A stretch of 64,000 nucleotides of DNA from Desulfuromonadaceae bacterium (GCA_028681335.1 JAQUIT010000016.1:1-64000); one strand, 5' to 3'; numbered from the stretch's first letter, positions 30,350 through 40,922 are shown. The notes: generated by a model not told the origin, from the letters alone. A program made the numbers and translations.

Positions 30350-32215
30350 ATGCTGCTTGAAACTATAAACTCACCGTCCGATCTTAAAAAACTGAAACCG
30401 GAACAACTGCCGGCTCTTGCTGCTGAGGTCCGCAACTTTCTTCTTGAAACGGTTTCTGCCACCGGCGGTCATCTCGGCTCCAATCTGGGAACGGTTGAGT
30501 TATCTATCGCCTTGCACTACTGCTTCGACTCCCCCAATGACAAAATAATCTGGGACGTCGGGCATCAGGCCTATACCCACAAGATTCTTACCGGCCGTCG
30601 TGATCAATTTCATACTCAACGTCAGTACAAGGGCATTTCCGGTTTCCCAAAACGTTGTGAGTCAGAGCATGATGCGTTCGGAGTCGGCCACTCATCTACC
30701 TCTATATCGGCTGGCCTCGGTATGGCTGCGGCAGACAGCCTTGACGGAAAGCGGAATCATTCAATCGCGGTGATAGGTGATGGCTCATTGACCGGAGGGA
30801 TGGCTTTTGAGGCGCTGAACCAGGCTGGCCACCTCAAAAAAAATCTGATTGTCATCCTGAACGACAATGAAATGTCGATTTCAAAGAATGTCGGTGCATT
30901 CTCCACATTTATTTCACGCAAGATGACCGGCCGTTACTACCGTGATTTGAAAAAAGAGATGCAGGTGCTTCTTAAAAATATTCCTGCTTTTGGTACTGAT
31001 ATTCTTCAGTTCGCCCGTCGTGCGGAAAACTCGTTGAAGGGGTTTCTTACTCCCGGTGCACTTTTTGAAGCACTAGGTTTCGACTATCTTGGCCCTCTGG
31101 ATGGGCATGATCTGCGCCAATTGGTAGAGGTTTTTAAAAATATTAATGAACTTGACGGTCCTCTGCTGGTGCATGTGATGACAACCAAAGGGAAGGGATA
31201 CAAGCCTGCAGAAGATACTCCCGCCAAATATCATGGTGTTGGCGCCTTTGATGTTGCAACGGGCAAGGGTGCCGCCAAGCCGGATGTAAAATCCTACACG
31301 GATGTGTTTGGTGAAACGGTGCTGCAGTTGGCCGAGGAAGATACAAAGATCGTTGCCATAACCGCCGCCATGCCGGATGGAACAGGGCTCAACCCGTTTT
31401 CTCAGCGTTTTCCCGAGCGTTTTTTTGATGTTGGTATCGCTGAACAGCATGCCATGACGTTTGCGGCAGGGCTCGCTGTAGAAGGCTTCAGGCCGGTGGT
31501 TGCAATTTATTCAACATTCGTACAACGAGCCTACGATCAGGTTTTTCATGATATCTGCCTGCAAAAACTGCCGGTAACCATTGCTATGGACCGTGCAGGA
31601 CTGGTGGGGGATGATGGTCCTACTCACCATGGCGTATTTGACCTTTCCTATTTGCGGCATCTGCCAGGAATAACGGTGATGGCTCCCAAGGATGAGAACG
31701 AATTACGCCATATGCTCAAGACGGCTGTGTACTCAGGGCTGCCGGTCGCGCTGCGCTACCCGAGAGGGGCCGGCTATGGAATTGCTCTTGATCGTGAGTT
31801 GAAAACACTCGAAATAGGGAAGGGAGAGCAACTGCTTGAGGGTTGTGATTTGACTATTATAGCAATTGGGGCAACCGTCTATCCGGCACTTCAGGCTGCT
31901 GAGACGTTGAGGCAGAGGGGAATCTTCGCCGGAGTAGTCAACGCCCGTTTTGTGAAGCCGCTTGATGCAGAACTCCTTCTCAGTGCCGCCAGACAGTCCG
32001 GACGGATTCTGACTGTGGAGGAGAATGCCCTGCAGGGAGGTTTCGGTAGTGCTGTTCTTGAGTTGTTATATGACAATAATATGCAGGGCGTGAAGGTACG
32101 GCGTCTTGGTCTTCCCGATCGCTATATCGAGCAGGGTAGTCAGGCCCAGCTGCGCAAAGATGTCGGCATAGATGCAGAAGGAATTACCGCAGCAGCATTA
32201 GAATTCGTGAAATGA
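30350..32215 (+). CDS. dxs: 1-deoxy-D-xylulose-5-phosphate synthase
   Basis: 621 aa from the ATG at 30350, seven bases after GAGGT; a start at 30302 would overlap hpnA. Thiamine diphosphate site [18 protein letters not shown], His in [13 protein letters not shown], and the catalytic Glu segment [18 protein letters not shown]. It makes DXP from pyruvate and G3P, the entry to the MEP isoprenoid pathway. Its place after shc-hpnA links precursor supply to hopanoids. Confidence 0.97.
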   Translation: MLLETINSPSDLKKLKPEQLPALAAEVRNFLLETVSATGGHLGSNLGTVELSIALHYCFDSPNDKIIWDVGHQAYTHKILTGRRDQFHTQRQYKGISGFPKRCESEHDAFGVGHSSTSISAGLGMAAADSLDGKRNHSIAVIGDGSLTGGMAFEALNQAGHLKKNLIVILNDNEMSISKNVGAFSTFISRKMTGRYYRDLKKEMQVLLKNIPAFGTDILQFARRAENSLKGFLTPGALFEALGFDYLGPLDGHDLRQLVEVFKNINELDGPLLVHVMTTKGKGYKPAEDTPAKYHGVGAFDVATGKGAAKPDVKSYTDVFGETVLQLAEEDTKIVAITAAMPDGTGLNPFSQRFPERFFDVGIAEQHAMTFAAGLAVEGFRPVVAIYSTFVQRAYDQVFHDICLQKLPVTIAMDRAGLVGDDGPTHHGVFDLSYLRHLPGITVMAPKDENELRHMLKTAVYSGLPVALRYPRGAGYGIALDRELKTLEIGKGEQLLEGCDLTIIAIGATVYPALQAAETLRQRGIFAGVVNARFVKPLDAELLLSAARQSGRILTVEENALQGGFGSAVLELLYDNNMQGVKVRRLGLPDRYIEQGSQAQLRKDVGIDAEGITAAALEFVK

Positions 32216-32222
32216 GGATATT

Positions 32223-32948
32223 ATGACACTAGATGAAGCACGCAAAAAAATCATATTTGCCCTTGACGTACATGGCCTGGAAGATATTGACCGCTGGGCT
32301 GAGACACTGTCAGGTAAAGTGGGGATGTTCAAGGTCGGCAAGGAACTGTTCACCTCCAGTGGCCCGGCAGCGGTAAAAGCTGTTCAGAGGCATGGCGGCC
32401 AGGTCTTTCTTGATCTTAAATATCATGACATTCCGAATACCGTTGCGAATGCAATGCTTGAGGCTGCCCGCCTTGGGGTTCAGTTGACTAATCTGCACGC
32501 TCTGGGCGGTGCAGAAATGATGGAAACAGCTGTTTCCGCCGTGCATAAGGAGTTCAGTGGTGCGGAGCGGCCACGGCTTCTCGCGGTGACTATTCTGACC
32601 TCCTCAACAGCGATGACGTTGCGCCAGGTCGGAATTGAATATTCAGTTCAGGATATGGTCGTGCGCTTGGCGCGGCTTGCCAAGGAGTCTGGCATGGATG
32701 GTGTTGTTGCCTCTCCGCTTGAGATCGGATTGATCCGGGAGGCGTGCGGGCCAGATTTCTTGATTGTGACTCCAGGTGTGCGCCCTTCTTTTGCCGCTGT
32801 TGATGACCAGAAGCGGATTATGACTCCATCAGAGGCTGTCTCGTCGGGAGCAGACTATCTGGTAATCGGGCGACCGATTGCTAAAGCGGTGGATCCCGCT
32901 CATGCGGCAGAATGTATAGCTGATGAGATCGTGAGAGGTGCCCTATGA
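32223..32948 (+). CDS. pyrF: Orotidine 5'-phosphate decarboxylase
   Basis: 241 aa. Catalytic DLKYHDIPNT motif (the Asp-x-Lys-x2-Asp triad) near residues 64-73, substrate Asp in FALDV, and phosphate-binding TPGVRP and IGRPI. It decarboxylates OMP to UMP. It starts seven bases after dxs and overlaps rlmB by four bases. Confidence 0.96.
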   Translation: MTLDEARKKIIFALDVHGLEDIDRWAETLSGKVGMFKVGKELFTSSGPAAVKAVQRHGGQVFLDLKYHDIPNTVANAMLEAARLGVQLTNLHALGGAEMMETAVSAVHKEFSGAERPRLLAVTILTSSTAMTLRQVGIEYSVQDMVVRLARLAKESGMDGVVASPLEIGLIREACGPDFLIVTPGVRPSFAAVDDQKRIMTPSEAVSSGADYLVIGRPIAKAVDPAHAAECIADEIVRGAL

Positions 32949-33682
32949 AGGGAGATCTGATCTTTGGTGTCAATCCGGTAAAAGAGTCTCTGCAGGGGAC
33001 ACGCGGGGCTTTCAACCTGTACGTGCAGATCAGTGCTACTGATCATCGCGTTGAAAAAATAATCAGGCTCGCCGAAGAACGTGGGGTTGCGGTGCATCGC
33101 AGAGATAAGGGCGATCTCACCAGAATGTGTGCCTCTTCGCATCATCAAGGCATTGCTTTGGAGGTTGAGCCCTTTCGCTACGCCGACTTCGACGAGCTGC
33201 TGGCGTCACTCGGCCAATCTGGTTCGAACGGGTTTCTTCTCGTTCTGGATGCGATACAAGATCCTCACAATCTTGGCGCTCTGATCCGTTCAGCCGCTTG
33301 CGCCGGGGTTGACGGGGTCTTAATCCCAAAAGATCGTGCCTGCGGTATTACTGCCGCCGCAGAGAAAACCTCGGCTGGCGCTGTAGAGACCGTTCCGGTG
33401 GCTATGGTTACAAATATTGCCCAAACGCTTGAAACGCTGAAAAAAGCAGGCTACTGGGTGTACGGTCTGGATGGAGCTGCCAGGCAGTCAGTCTATGGAA
33501 CGGAGTTCTCAGGGAATGTCGCTCTGGTTGTTGGAGGAGAGGGTGAGGGAATCAGGCCGCTTGTGCGCAAACAGTGCGACGTTGTGATGTCGATCCCGCA
33601 GTATGGTGGGGTAAGCTCACTCAATGCCTCCGTTGCCGGAGGGATCGCACTCTTTGAGATTGCGAGGAAGGTTCGGGGGTAG
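32945..33682 (+). CDS. rlmB: 23S rRNA (guanosine-2'-O-)-methyltransferase, TrmH/SpoU family
   Basis: 245 aa. An N-terminal L30e-like substrate-binding domain (GVNPVKESLQG) precedes the SPOUT knot with LDAIQDPHNLGALIRSA, VVGGEGEGIRP and SIPQYGGVSSLNASVA. It methylates G2251 in E. coli; the target here is inferred. The ATG overlaps pyrF (ATGA). Its last 66 bases overlap the convergent aldolase-like gene. Confidence 0.92.
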   Translation: MKGDLIFGVNPVKESLQGTRGAFNLYVQISATDHRVEKIIRLAEERGVAVHRRDKGDLTRMCASSHHQGIALEVEPFRYADFDELLASLGQSGSNGFLLVLDAIQDPHNLGALIRSAACAGVDGVLIPKDRACGITAAAEKTSAGAVETVPVAMVTNIAQTLETLKKAGYWVYGLDGAARQSVYGTEFSGNVALVVGGEGEGIRPLVRKQCDVVMSIPQYGGVSSLNASVAGGIALFEIARKVRG

Positions 33683-34852
33683 GTCCCCAATCTTTTCGTC
33701 AAACAGCCTGAAGTATTCAACGCGGCACCAGTTCTCTACGTCAACCAAGGCTTGGAACGCCTCGCGAAAATCGCTCGTGCCGATACTGAATACTCCATGC
33801 CCATAGACAACGGTCGAGCCTGTTTTACCTATCACCGGCGGGACATTCTTCGCAATGCCGCCGGCGCCTATTTCTCCTGCTACTACTGGGGTGTCTCCCA
33901 AAAAACGTACTTTAGCACAATCCTTCCAGCAGTCTGTAACAAGGCAGGATTCTTTTTCATGACAGAGCATGCTCATGACGACTGCGAAGCGCGGGTGACC
34001 GTGCAGTATCGCACGGCAACCGGTCTCCTCAAAAATGGCGCGGTGTGCAACCAGTTCACTTGAGGCGGTTATGCCGACCGTTGAGCTGGTTGCAAAGGGG
34101 ACGGGGTCGATGCAGCCGGGGAGTTCATCCAGGCTTGATGCTGTTTGAGATATATAAATAATGTTTCTACTAGAATACGAAATGTTGCCGAAAAAAGAGT
34201 CAACCAGACCGCGTTGCACGGTATATCTGCCGACGCTGGCTATTTCCTCCAGAATGTCACTTTTTTCATAAAGCGGCCCTTGTCGAAACGCTAGTCCCTC
34301 AGACGAAAGCGGGACGAGTTGGGTATGTCGAAAATAGTTAAAGGCCTCCTCTTCACCGGGGAGCATATAGCCGTTTTCAAACAGATCTTCAAGATATTTG
34401 ATGAAGGTTGAATGGTAAATCGAAGACCAGTTGATATAGGCCTGCTCAACTGTCAAGGCACCGGCAGCGATGATGCCGATCCCTTCAACAACGATTCCTT
34501 TGCGGTTTCCTAACAGCGTGGCTATTCTTTCCACAATGTCAGAGCCTATCTCGCCCTTGCGTATAATCGGTATATCGTGCAGAAATGTTCGAGTCTCGGT
34601 GTCGCGGGGGGTAATTATATGTTCATAGCAGGCGGCTCTCTGAATAAGAAAGTCGGCAAAGGGAAGTGCGGGGACAGCAGCAACCAGCGCAAGAGCGTTC
34701 ATACGGGATAACGTCTTTTCCGAGAGCGCTGCCAGAAAAGGTTTGCCGTCAGAAAGCAATTCGTCATCCTGAACAGCAAAAGCTATCTGTCCTGCTTGTG
34801 CTGACCTTTCTGAAATGAGTTTGGCGGTGTATTTTAAAATGTGGTCGCGCAT
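33617..34852 (-). CDS. Class II aldolase/adducin-family protein with two aldolase-like halves
   Basis: 411 aa. The C-terminal half (about 215-395) is a class II aldolase domain with FFGNISYSSRN, zinc-ligand pattern ILHGHPRF and GHGVFSIG. The N-terminal half (about 95-190) looks like a degenerate copy of the same fold's C-terminal part (GKGIVVEGIGIIAAGALTVEQAY-like), without metal ligands. A sugar-phosphate aldolase or epimerase is likely; the substrate is unknown. Its 3' end overlaps rlmB by 66 bases, and its start touches the stop of the M23 peptidase gene. Confidence 0.75.
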   Translation of the reverse strand: MRDHILKYTAKLISERSAQAGQIAFAVQDDELLSDGKPFLAALSEKTLSRMNALALVAAVPALPFADFLIQRAACYEHIITPRDTETRTFLHDIPIIRKGEIGSDIVERIATLLGNRKGIVVEGIGIIAAGALTVEQAYINWSSIYHSTFIKYLEDLFENGYMLPGEEEAFNYFRHTQLVPLSSEGLAFRQGPLYEKSDILEEIASVGRYTVQRGLVDSFFGNISYSSRNIIYISQTASSLDELPGCIDPVPFATSSTVGITASSELVAHRAIFEETGCRAILHGHPRFAVVMSMLCHEKESCLVTDCWKDCAKVRFLGDTPVVAGEIGAGGIAKNVPPVIGKTGSTVVYGHGVFSIGTSDFREAFQALVDVENWCRVEYFRLFDEKIGDLPPNLPRNLKECDPSGNGGIE

Positions 34853-35745
34853 CAGGGGGTAGATGCTGGAATGTTGGTAAACAGGATTGAGCCGTCTGAA
34901 AGTGTCTCACTCCGGAAACGGGCCACTTGGTGATTACTGGCGACCTGCGTCTTTGTTGGCAATGCCATGCCGCTGTCAGGGAGAAAGGCTGCGGTGACAT
35001 TTGTTCCCTCCTGCCAAGCTTCAAAGTGGAGGTGCGGCCCCGTGGATCTTCCACTCGAACCCGATAGAGCCAGCGTGCTTTCGGCAGTAACCGATTGCCC
35101 CTCGGCTACGAGTAGCCGGCTATTGTGTGCGTACAGGGTGAGAATGCCGTTGTCATGTTCGACTACGACCGTGTTCCCATACCCGGGGCGATTCCCGCTG
35201 TAGACGACGACACCGGGAGCAACCGGCATAACACGGGTCCCGGTAGGGATCGCTATGTCAACACCGTTATGCTGTCGCCAGTTACCATCAATCGGGTCTA
35301 TTCTCATGCCGACCTTTGATGTTATTGTCCCACCGACGGTTGGAAGGTGCGGCTCAAAGCGGTTTTGTGTAGCCTCAGTCTGGGGGTTAAGGGCGGCATT
35401 TATTGTTTTTTGGACAATTTCGTTGAGTGAAATGTTATGGACCTTAGATTCAGACGATCTTTTGTGGCGTTTTGTTGTTTTTATAGGGCGATCTTTAATT
35501 ACTACCGTGGCGCTTTTATTGTTGGGTGTGTCGGTGAATGTTTCGACGCCGTCAACGGTGACAAAACGATAGATATCCGCTTCTGCAACAGAGGTGAGCA
35601 TGCAGAAGGCAACTGCGAGAGATAGCGAGCATAAATAGAGAGCAACCCTATGGGTTATGTGCGGGGCTTTGGCAAATGCTGTCAATTGTACTTGTTGTTC
35701 GGCACGTTTTCTGATAGTTAAATTCATCGTACTAGGATATCTCAT
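34852..35745 (-). CDS. M23-family (LytM/lysostaphin-type) peptidase with DUF4124-like N-terminus
   Basis: 297 aa. An N-terminal membrane/signal segment (about 33-56) is followed by a short IYRFVTVDGVETFTDTP domain (DUF4124-like) and an M23 domain with HNGVDIAIP and HLHFE zinc ligands plus GYGNTVVVEHDNG. Likely a periplasmic peptidoglycan endopeptidase. It is divergent from the PilZ gene with about 30 bases between starts. An ATG at 35727 is an alternative. Confidence 0.88.
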   Translation of the reverse strand: MRYPSTMNLTIRKRAEQQVQLTAFAKAPHITHRVALYLCSLSLAVAFCMLTSVAEADIYRFVTVDGVETFTDTPNNKSATVVIKDRPIKTTKRHKRSSESKVHNISLNEIVQKTINAALNPQTEATQNRFEPHLPTVGGTITSKVGMRIDPIDGNWRQHNGVDIAIPTGTRVMPVAPGVVVYSGNRPGYGNTVVVEHDNGILTLYAHNSRLLVAEGQSVTAESTLALSGSSGRSTGPHLHFEAWQEGTNVTAAFLPDSGMALPTKTQVASNHQVARFRSETLSDGSILFTNIPASTP

Positions 35746-35777
35746 TCTGTAAAATAGTTCAATCCATCATCTTCGGG

Positions 35778-36500
35778 GTGTCTGAGGTGTTCCAATATTA
35801 CGATAAAGCAGTGCGAGGAACTGAACGGGAAGATAGGTTGGTTATTATCCAGTTCCTGCAGGGGATGATCGGTCAACAGTTCTCTTTTTTAAACTACTAC
35901 AAGGAAATTCCTGTTTCATATGATGCAACCTTACTGAGTGTAGAAAACGAAATGGCAGAGTTTGCGGTTCATGAATATCAGGCCAAAGTAGTAAATATGG
36001 AGAAAAAAACGCTCATTCATTCCCATGCTATGAGCCCCTTTCCTGAAGATATGATCGGTGAGGCCTTTTATGTGAGCTCTGCCAAAAAACGTGTCATTTT
36101 GTGTAATTTCGGATATGCACATATTCGTTCTGACATGAGGCGGTTTGTGCGTGTCCTTCTTGATAATCCTGTTGAGGCTGAGTTGTTGTTTGAAGGGGAC
36201 GTCCTCGTGGGTAGCGTGAAAGATCTTTCACTCGGAGGGGCTGCCATCAGTGCAGAATCAGCCGATCTTCTGGTGCCGGGTCTTGATGTGAATATGTTTT
36301 TGAAACTGCCGGATCTTTATAATGACTCAATACGTGAAGTTGGTATGAGTGCTACGATTGTTAAAGTTGTCGGGGAGAGTGCTCCTTTTACATGCATAAT
36401 AGAATTTCATGCAGAAAAACATTCTCAGCAACAGATTGCCTACTATATTAATCAGCGCCAGGTAGAGATAATCAAAGAGCTGAAGGATATAAATGTGTGA
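35778..36500 (+). CDS. PilZ-domain protein (c-di-GMP receptor)
   Basis: 240 aa, probably from a GTG at 35778; a GTG at 35787 is the alternative. The N-terminal half has a YcgR-like flanking domain. The C-terminal PilZ domain shows the RxxxR-type motif in MRRFVRV (near residues 120-126) and the DLSLGG motif, the c-di-GMP contacts. It likely couples the second messenger to motility, adhesion or envelope functions. It is divergent from the M23 peptidase. Confidence 0.85.
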   Translation: MSEVFQYYDKAVRGTEREDRLVIIQFLQGMIGQQFSFLNYYKEIPVSYDATLLSVENEMAEFAVHEYQAKVVNMEKKTLIHSHAMSPFPEDMIGEAFYVSSAKKRVILCNFGYAHIRSDMRRFVRVLLDNPVEAELLFEGDVLVGSVKDLSLGGAAISAESADLLVPGLDVNMFLKLPDLYNDSIREVGMSATIVKVVGESAPFTCIIEFHAEKHSQQQIAYYINQRQVEIIKELKDINV

Positions 36501-36650
36501 GTCCTGGCTTGCGTGCATAGAAGAATGTATTATGCAGTCGGATTAAGCGGGAAGACTGATTGTTGTGTTTGTAGTGGTGGCGCGTAGGTTTAAGCCACGG
36601 GTTTACTCCTGATTGCTCACATACACGCCCATAAGGTATAGTTAACTAAT

Positions 36651-36666
36651 TGGCAAGGAGCTTGCT
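36651..36666 (+). promoter_or_regulatory. Sigma-54 (-24/-12) promoter of glnB-glnA
   Basis: TGGCA at 36651-36655, six bases, TTGCT at 36662-36666. It matches the sigma-54 consensus at all but one of its fixed positions with correct -24/-12 spacing. It lies about 100 bases upstream of the glnB GTG. The 265-base gap also contains a 10-base direct repeat, ATTAAGCGGG, at 36542 and 36681. Confidence 0.8.
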
Positions 36667-36699
36667 TCCAAGTTCTTTGAATTAAGCGGGTTCATTAGT

Positions 36700-36723
36700 G
36701 TCAGGAACGTTGTCCTGACGTTC
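36700..36723 (+). promoter_or_regulatory. Overlapping hairpins in the glnB leader
   Basis: GTCAGGA (36700-36706) pairs with TCCTGAC (36713-36719) around a six-base loop ACGTTG. GAACGT (36705-36710) can instead pair with ACGTTC (36718-36723). The two helices exclude each other. A T-rich stretch follows. They lie in the leader after the sigma-54 start, so they could act as an attenuation switch. Confidence 0.4.
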
Positions 36724-36750
36724 TTTGCTTTCATAACAGATCTTAAATAA

Positions 36751-37104
<354 letters not shown>

Positions 37105-37136
37105 TAACTAATATTATATCCTGAAAGGAGCAACAA

Positions 37137-38549
37137 ATGACCCCGAAGCAAGTAGTTGAGTTCGCCATAGAAAACGGCGCGAAGATGGTCGATTATAAAT
37201 TTATGGATTTTGTTGGTACCTGGCAGCACGTTTCAGTGCCAATGTCCGAGTTTAGTGAAGATACTTTTGAAGAAGGCCAGGGCTTTGACGGTTCTTCGAT
37301 TCGCGGCTGGCAGCCTATTCACGCTTCTGACATGATTCTGCTTCCCGATCCGACCACTGCCAAGATGGACCCTTTTGTCAAGGTGCCAACCCTGTCAATC
37401 ATTTGCGATATCTTTGATCCTATCACGAAAGAAGATTACACCCGTGATCCACGTAACATCGCCAAGAAAGCTGAAATGTACCTGAAGTCAACCGGCATTG
37501 GCGACACAGCTTTCTTTGGTCCTGAAGCTGAGTTTTTCATTTTTGATGATGTCCGTTATTCTTCAACAGCCAACCAGTCCTTCTTTGCTGTTGATTCCTC
37601 TGAGGGAGCCTGGAATACGGGCCGCGAAGAGTTTCCAAACCTGGGCTACAAACCGCGTCACAAAGAGGGTTACTTCCCCTGTTCACCAGTTGACTCCCAG
37701 AATGACCTGCGTAACGAAATGGTTGAGGTCCTTCAGAGCGTTGGTATCCGTGTTGAGTGTCAGCACCACGAAGTTGCTACCGGCGGCCAGGCTGAAATTG
37801 ATATGCGCTTCTCGTCGTTGGTTGATATGGCTGACCAGTTGCAATGGTTTAAATACGTTATCAAAAATGTCGCTTACCGTAACGGCAAGACAGTTACCTT
37901 TATGCCCAAGCCTCTCTACGGCGACAACGGTTCCGGGATGCACTGCCATCAGTCGATCTGGAAAGACGGACAGAACCTTTTTGCCGGTGATAAATACGGT
38001 GGTCTTTCCCAGATGGCTCTCTGGTACATCGGCGGGATCATCAAGCATGCCAAAGCACTCTGTGCCATTACAAACCCCACTACTAACTCGTACAAGCGAC
38101 TAGTGCCTGGTTTTGAGGCACCGGTAAATATGGCTTACTCGAGCCGTAACCGTTCTGCTTCACTTCGTATTCCGATGATGTCAACAAATCCGAAAGCAAA
38201 GCGTGTTGAATACCGTACCCCGGACCCATCATGCAATGGCTATCTGGCATTTGCAGCCATGCTGATGGCCGGTCTGGATGGTATTGAAAACAAAATAGAT
38301 CCAGGTCAGCCTCTGGACAAAGACATTTACGGTCTTTCTCCTGAAGAGCTCAAGGATATCCCGTCAGCTCCGGGTACTCTTGAAGAAGCTCTGCAATGCC
38401 TCAAAGATGACCATGAGTTCCTTCTAAAGGGTGACGTGTTTACCCCTGATGTAATTGAGAAGTGGATCGAGTATAAAACTGAAAACGAAGTAAACCCTGT
38501 TCGTATGCGCCCAGTACCTCTTGAGTTTGAGCTGTACTACGATATTTAA
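37137..38549 (+). CDS. glnA: Glutamine synthetase type I
   Basis: 470 aa after AAGGAG. Catalytic motifs include [31 protein letters not shown] and the C-terminal [10 protein letters not shown] with Y398, the adenylylation-site position. It makes glutamine from glutamate and ammonia. The gene shares the sigma-54 promoter with glnB. The length and tyrosine fit the GSI-beta, adenylylated type. Confidence 0.97.
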   Translation: MTPKQVVEFAIENGAKMVDYKFMDFVGTWQHVSVPMSEFSEDTFEEGQGFDGSSIRGWQPIHASDMILLPDPTTAKMDPFVKVPTLSIICDIFDPITKEDYTRDPRNIAKKAEMYLKSTGIGDTAFFGPEAEFFIFDDVRYSSTANQSFFAVDSSEGAWNTGREEFPNLGYKPRHKEGYFPCSPVDSQNDLRNEMVEVLQSVGIRVECQHHEVATGGQAEIDMRFSSLVDMADQLQWFKYVIKNVAYRNGKTVTFMPKPLYGDNGSGMHCHQSIWKDGQNLFAGDKYGGLSQMALWYIGGIIKHAKALCAITNPTTNSYKRLVPGFEAPVNMAYSSRNRSASLRIPMMSTNPKAKRVEYRTPDPSCNGYLAFAAMLMAGLDGIENKIDPGQPLDKDIYGLSPEELKDIPSAPGTLEEALQCLKDDHEFLLKGDVFTPDVIEKWIEYKTENEVNPVRMRPVPLEFELYYDI

Positions 38550-38573
38550 TCAAAAGTGAAGTTGTTCTGCAGT

Positions 38574-38609
38574 AAAGAAAGGCGGGAGCGATCCCGCCTT
38601 TCTTTTGTT
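38574..38609 (+). terminator. Rho-independent terminator after glnA
   Basis: AGAAAGGCGGGA pairs with TCCCGCCTTTCT around GCGA; A and T runs flank the stem. It starts 24 bases past the glnA stop. Confidence 0.85.
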
Positions 38610-38657
38610 TAAAATAGTGAAGATGTAATATGTCGATTTGCTCGCTGCAATAAACCT

Positions 38658-38694
38658 AAAAAAAGGAGCCTCCCGACAGGAGGCTCCTTTTTTT
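38658..38694 (-). terminator. Terminator for the type III glutamine synthetase gene (bidirectional)
   Basis: A 16-base arm ending GGAGCCTCC (38658-38673) pairs with GGAGGCTCC plus Ts (38679-38694) around CGACA. A-tract and T-tract on either side make it work both ways. It lies 25 bases beyond the minus-strand stop. Confidence 0.85.
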
Positions 38695-38718
38695 AGCTAA
38701 CTATATGACACTCAGGGA

Positions 38719-40809
38719 TTACAGAATGAAAAGCATTTCCCCGTAGGTCGGCAGCGGCCAGTATTTGGCGGCAATGATTTTTTCCAGTGCATCACCATCA
38801 GCACGCAGTTCAAGCATTTTAGTAAATACCTTTTCCCTGAATGCAGTGGCTTGCTTTTCAAGATCGGCAATGCTCAGTGCACTTTCAAGGGCTTTCTCCA
38901 GTGCCTTGGTGTTGCTGCTCGCAGAGGCAAGTCTGTCGGAGAGTTCCTGCAGTAACGCTTTCTGGGTTGAAACGTTCAGTTTGCTGGACACAGCTGTAAC
39001 TGCGCTAATAGATGATGCTACCGTTGTCGCATATTCTATGGCGGTCGGGATAATGCTGTGGTTGGCCATGTCGATCATGGTCAAGGCCTCAATGTTCAGA
39101 GTCTTAACATATTGTTCTACCATGATTTCATAGCGTGAATGGAGTTCTTTTTCGGTGAAGACTTTGTGGGCAACAAATAACGCAACCGCTTCTTTTGTTA
39201 CCAGCTCTTTAAGCGCCTGAGGGGTGTTAGGTATATTCAGCAGGCCGCGCTTCTTGGCTTCTTTAACCCACTCGTCAGAGTAGTTGTTACCGTTAAATAC
39301 AACACGCTTATGTTTCTTAGCTGTTTCCTGAAGCAGCTTCTCAAGGTCGGCGGAAAAGTTTTTCGATTTTTCGAGTTTGTCGGCAAATCCCTTCAGCGCC
39401 TCAGCAATTATGGTATTGATGATAATGTTTGGGCCTGAGATGGAGAAGGATGAGCCGAGCATCCTGAACTCAAATTTGTTGCCGGTGAAGGCAAAGGGTG
39501 AGGTTCTGTTTCTGTCGGTAGCGTCCTTGATCAGTGCAGGAAGTGTGGTAACGCCAATTTTCATATCAGCGTTTATTGAGGATGATTTTACTCCGCCAGC
39601 CACGATCTGGTCGAGAATGTCGGCAAGCTGGTCGCCAAGGAAAATCGAGATGATTGCCGGGGGGGCCTCGTTGGCGCCCAGACGGTGGTCGTTGCCTGCG
39701 TTGGCGCAAGAGCTGCGCATGAGTCCCGCATAGGTGTCGACCGCTTTGATAGTTGCCATCAGGAAGGTCAGGAACTGGGCATTTTCATGCGGTGTCTGAC
39801 CCGGCTCAAGAAGGTTCTGGCCATCATTTGAGCTCATGGACCAGTTGTTGTGCTTGCCGGAACCGTTGACGCCGGCAAATGGTTTCTCGTGCAGCAGGCA
39901 GACCAGGTCATGTCTGATGGCAACGCGCTTTAGAACATCCATAACCATCTGGTTGTGGTCGGTGGCAATGTTTGTGTTCTCAAAAATCGGGGCGAGTTCA
40001 AACTGTCCGGGGGCAACCTCATTGTGCTGGGTTTTTGCGGTAACTCCCAGTACCCAGAGTTCTTCATTTACTTCTTTCATGTAAGACAGCACTCTTTCCT
40101 TGATCGTGCCGAAATAGTGGTCTTCCAGTTCCTGACCTTTTGTGGACATGGCGCCGAAGAGTGTTCTGCCAGCCATCATCAGGTCGGGTCTTTTCAGGAA
40201 AAACGACTTGTCCACAAGGAAGTATTCCTGTTCAGCGCCGACAGTAGAGGTCACCCTGCTGACGGTAGTGTTGCCGAATAATCTCAGTACACGCACTGCT
40301 TGTGTGGAAAGCGCTTCCATGGAGCGGAGCAGAGGGGTCTTTTTATCCAGAGCCTCACCGGTGTACGAGCAGAAAGCAGTCGGTATGCAGAGGGTTATAA
40401 CATCTGCTTCTTCTCTCAGAAATGCAGGAGATGTGCAATCCCAGGCTGTATAACCTCTGGCTTCAAAGGTTGCTCTCAGGCCGCCGCTGGGAAAAGAGGA
40501 AGCATCCGGCTCGCCCTTGATCAGCTCTTTTCCGGAGAACTCCATCAAGGCAGTGCCGTTATCTGATGGTGTAAGGAATGAGTCATGTTTTTCTGCCGTA
40601 ATACCGGTCATCGGCTGAAACCAGTGGGTGAAATGTGTCGCACCTCTTTCAACGGCCCACTCTTTCATTGCTGTGGCAACAACATCTGCAATTGTAGGGT
40701 CAAGCGGCAGACCTTCATCGATGGTTTTTTTCAGGTTTTTGAAAACACCTTTAGGCAGCCGTTCTCTCATAACCGTCTGGTTAAACACGTTCTTTCCAAA
40801 CATCTCCAT
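38719..40809 (-). CDS. glnN: Glutamine synthetase type III
   Basis: 696 aa, the usual GSIII size and far longer than GSI. The ATG follows AGGAGG by seven bases. GSIII signatures: HWFQPMTG near residue 82, [20 protein letters not shown] (cited in part), [11 protein letters not shown], and [10 protein letters not shown]. Same reaction as glnA, but a dodecamer family that is not adenylylated. It converges on glnA and has its own sigma-54 promoter, so both enzymes are probably nitrogen-controlled. Confidence 0.95.
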   Translation of the reverse strand: MEMFGKNVFNQTVMRERLPKGVFKNLKKTIDEGLPLDPTIADVVATAMKEWAVERGATHFTHWFQPMTGITAEKHDSFLTPSDNGTALMEFSGKELIKGEPDASSFPSGGLRATFEARGYTAWDCTSPAFLREEADVITLCIPTAFCSYTGEALDKKTPLLRSMEALSTQAVRVLRLFGNTTVSRVTSTVGAEQEYFLVDKSFFLKRPDLMMAGRTLFGAMSTKGQELEDHYFGTIKERVLSYMKEVNEELWVLGVTAKTQHNEVAPGQFELAPIFENTNIATDHNQMVMDVLKRVAIRHDLVCLLHEKPFAGVNGSGKHNNWSMSSNDGQNLLEPGQTPHENAQFLTFLMATIKAVDTYAGLMRSSCANAGNDHRLGANEAPPAIISIFLGDQLADILDQIVAGGVKSSSINADMKIGVTTLPALIKDATDRNRTSPFAFTGNKFEFRMLGSSFSISGPNIIINTIIAEALKGFADKLEKSKNFSADLEKLLQETAKKHKRVVFNGNNYSDEWVKEAKKRGLLNIPNTPQALKELVTKEAVALFVAHKVFTEKELHSRYEIMVEQYVKTLNIEALTMIDMANHSIIPTAIEYATTVASSISAVTAVSSKLNVSTQKALLQELSDRLASASSNTKALEKALESALSIADLEKQATAFREKVFTKMLELRADGDALEKIIAAKYWPLPTYGEMLFIL

Positions 40810-40840
40810 TGTACAGCCTCCTTTTTGGGCAGTGTTGTTT

Positions 40841-40863
40841 AAAAAATAAGCAAAAAGCTTATT
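40841..40863 (-). promoter_or_regulatory. Hairpin with T-tract in the glnN leader
   Basis: On the minus strand AATAAGC, TTTTT, GCTTATT form a 7-bp stem (40863-40845), and four more Ts follow to 40841. It lies about 32 bases before the glnN start and inside its leader. The stem is A/T-rich, so it is a weak terminator at best. Confidence 0.35.
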
Positions 40864-40922
40864 CGGTGTGGTCGTTGTTTTAATTAGTTACATAACTTTT
40901 GCAACTGAATTTTTGAATTTAT

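Noticed and set aside
36577-36598. GTGGC/GCCAC repeat upstream of glnB as an NtrC-type site
   Set aside because: Five-base arms are too short to separate from chance.
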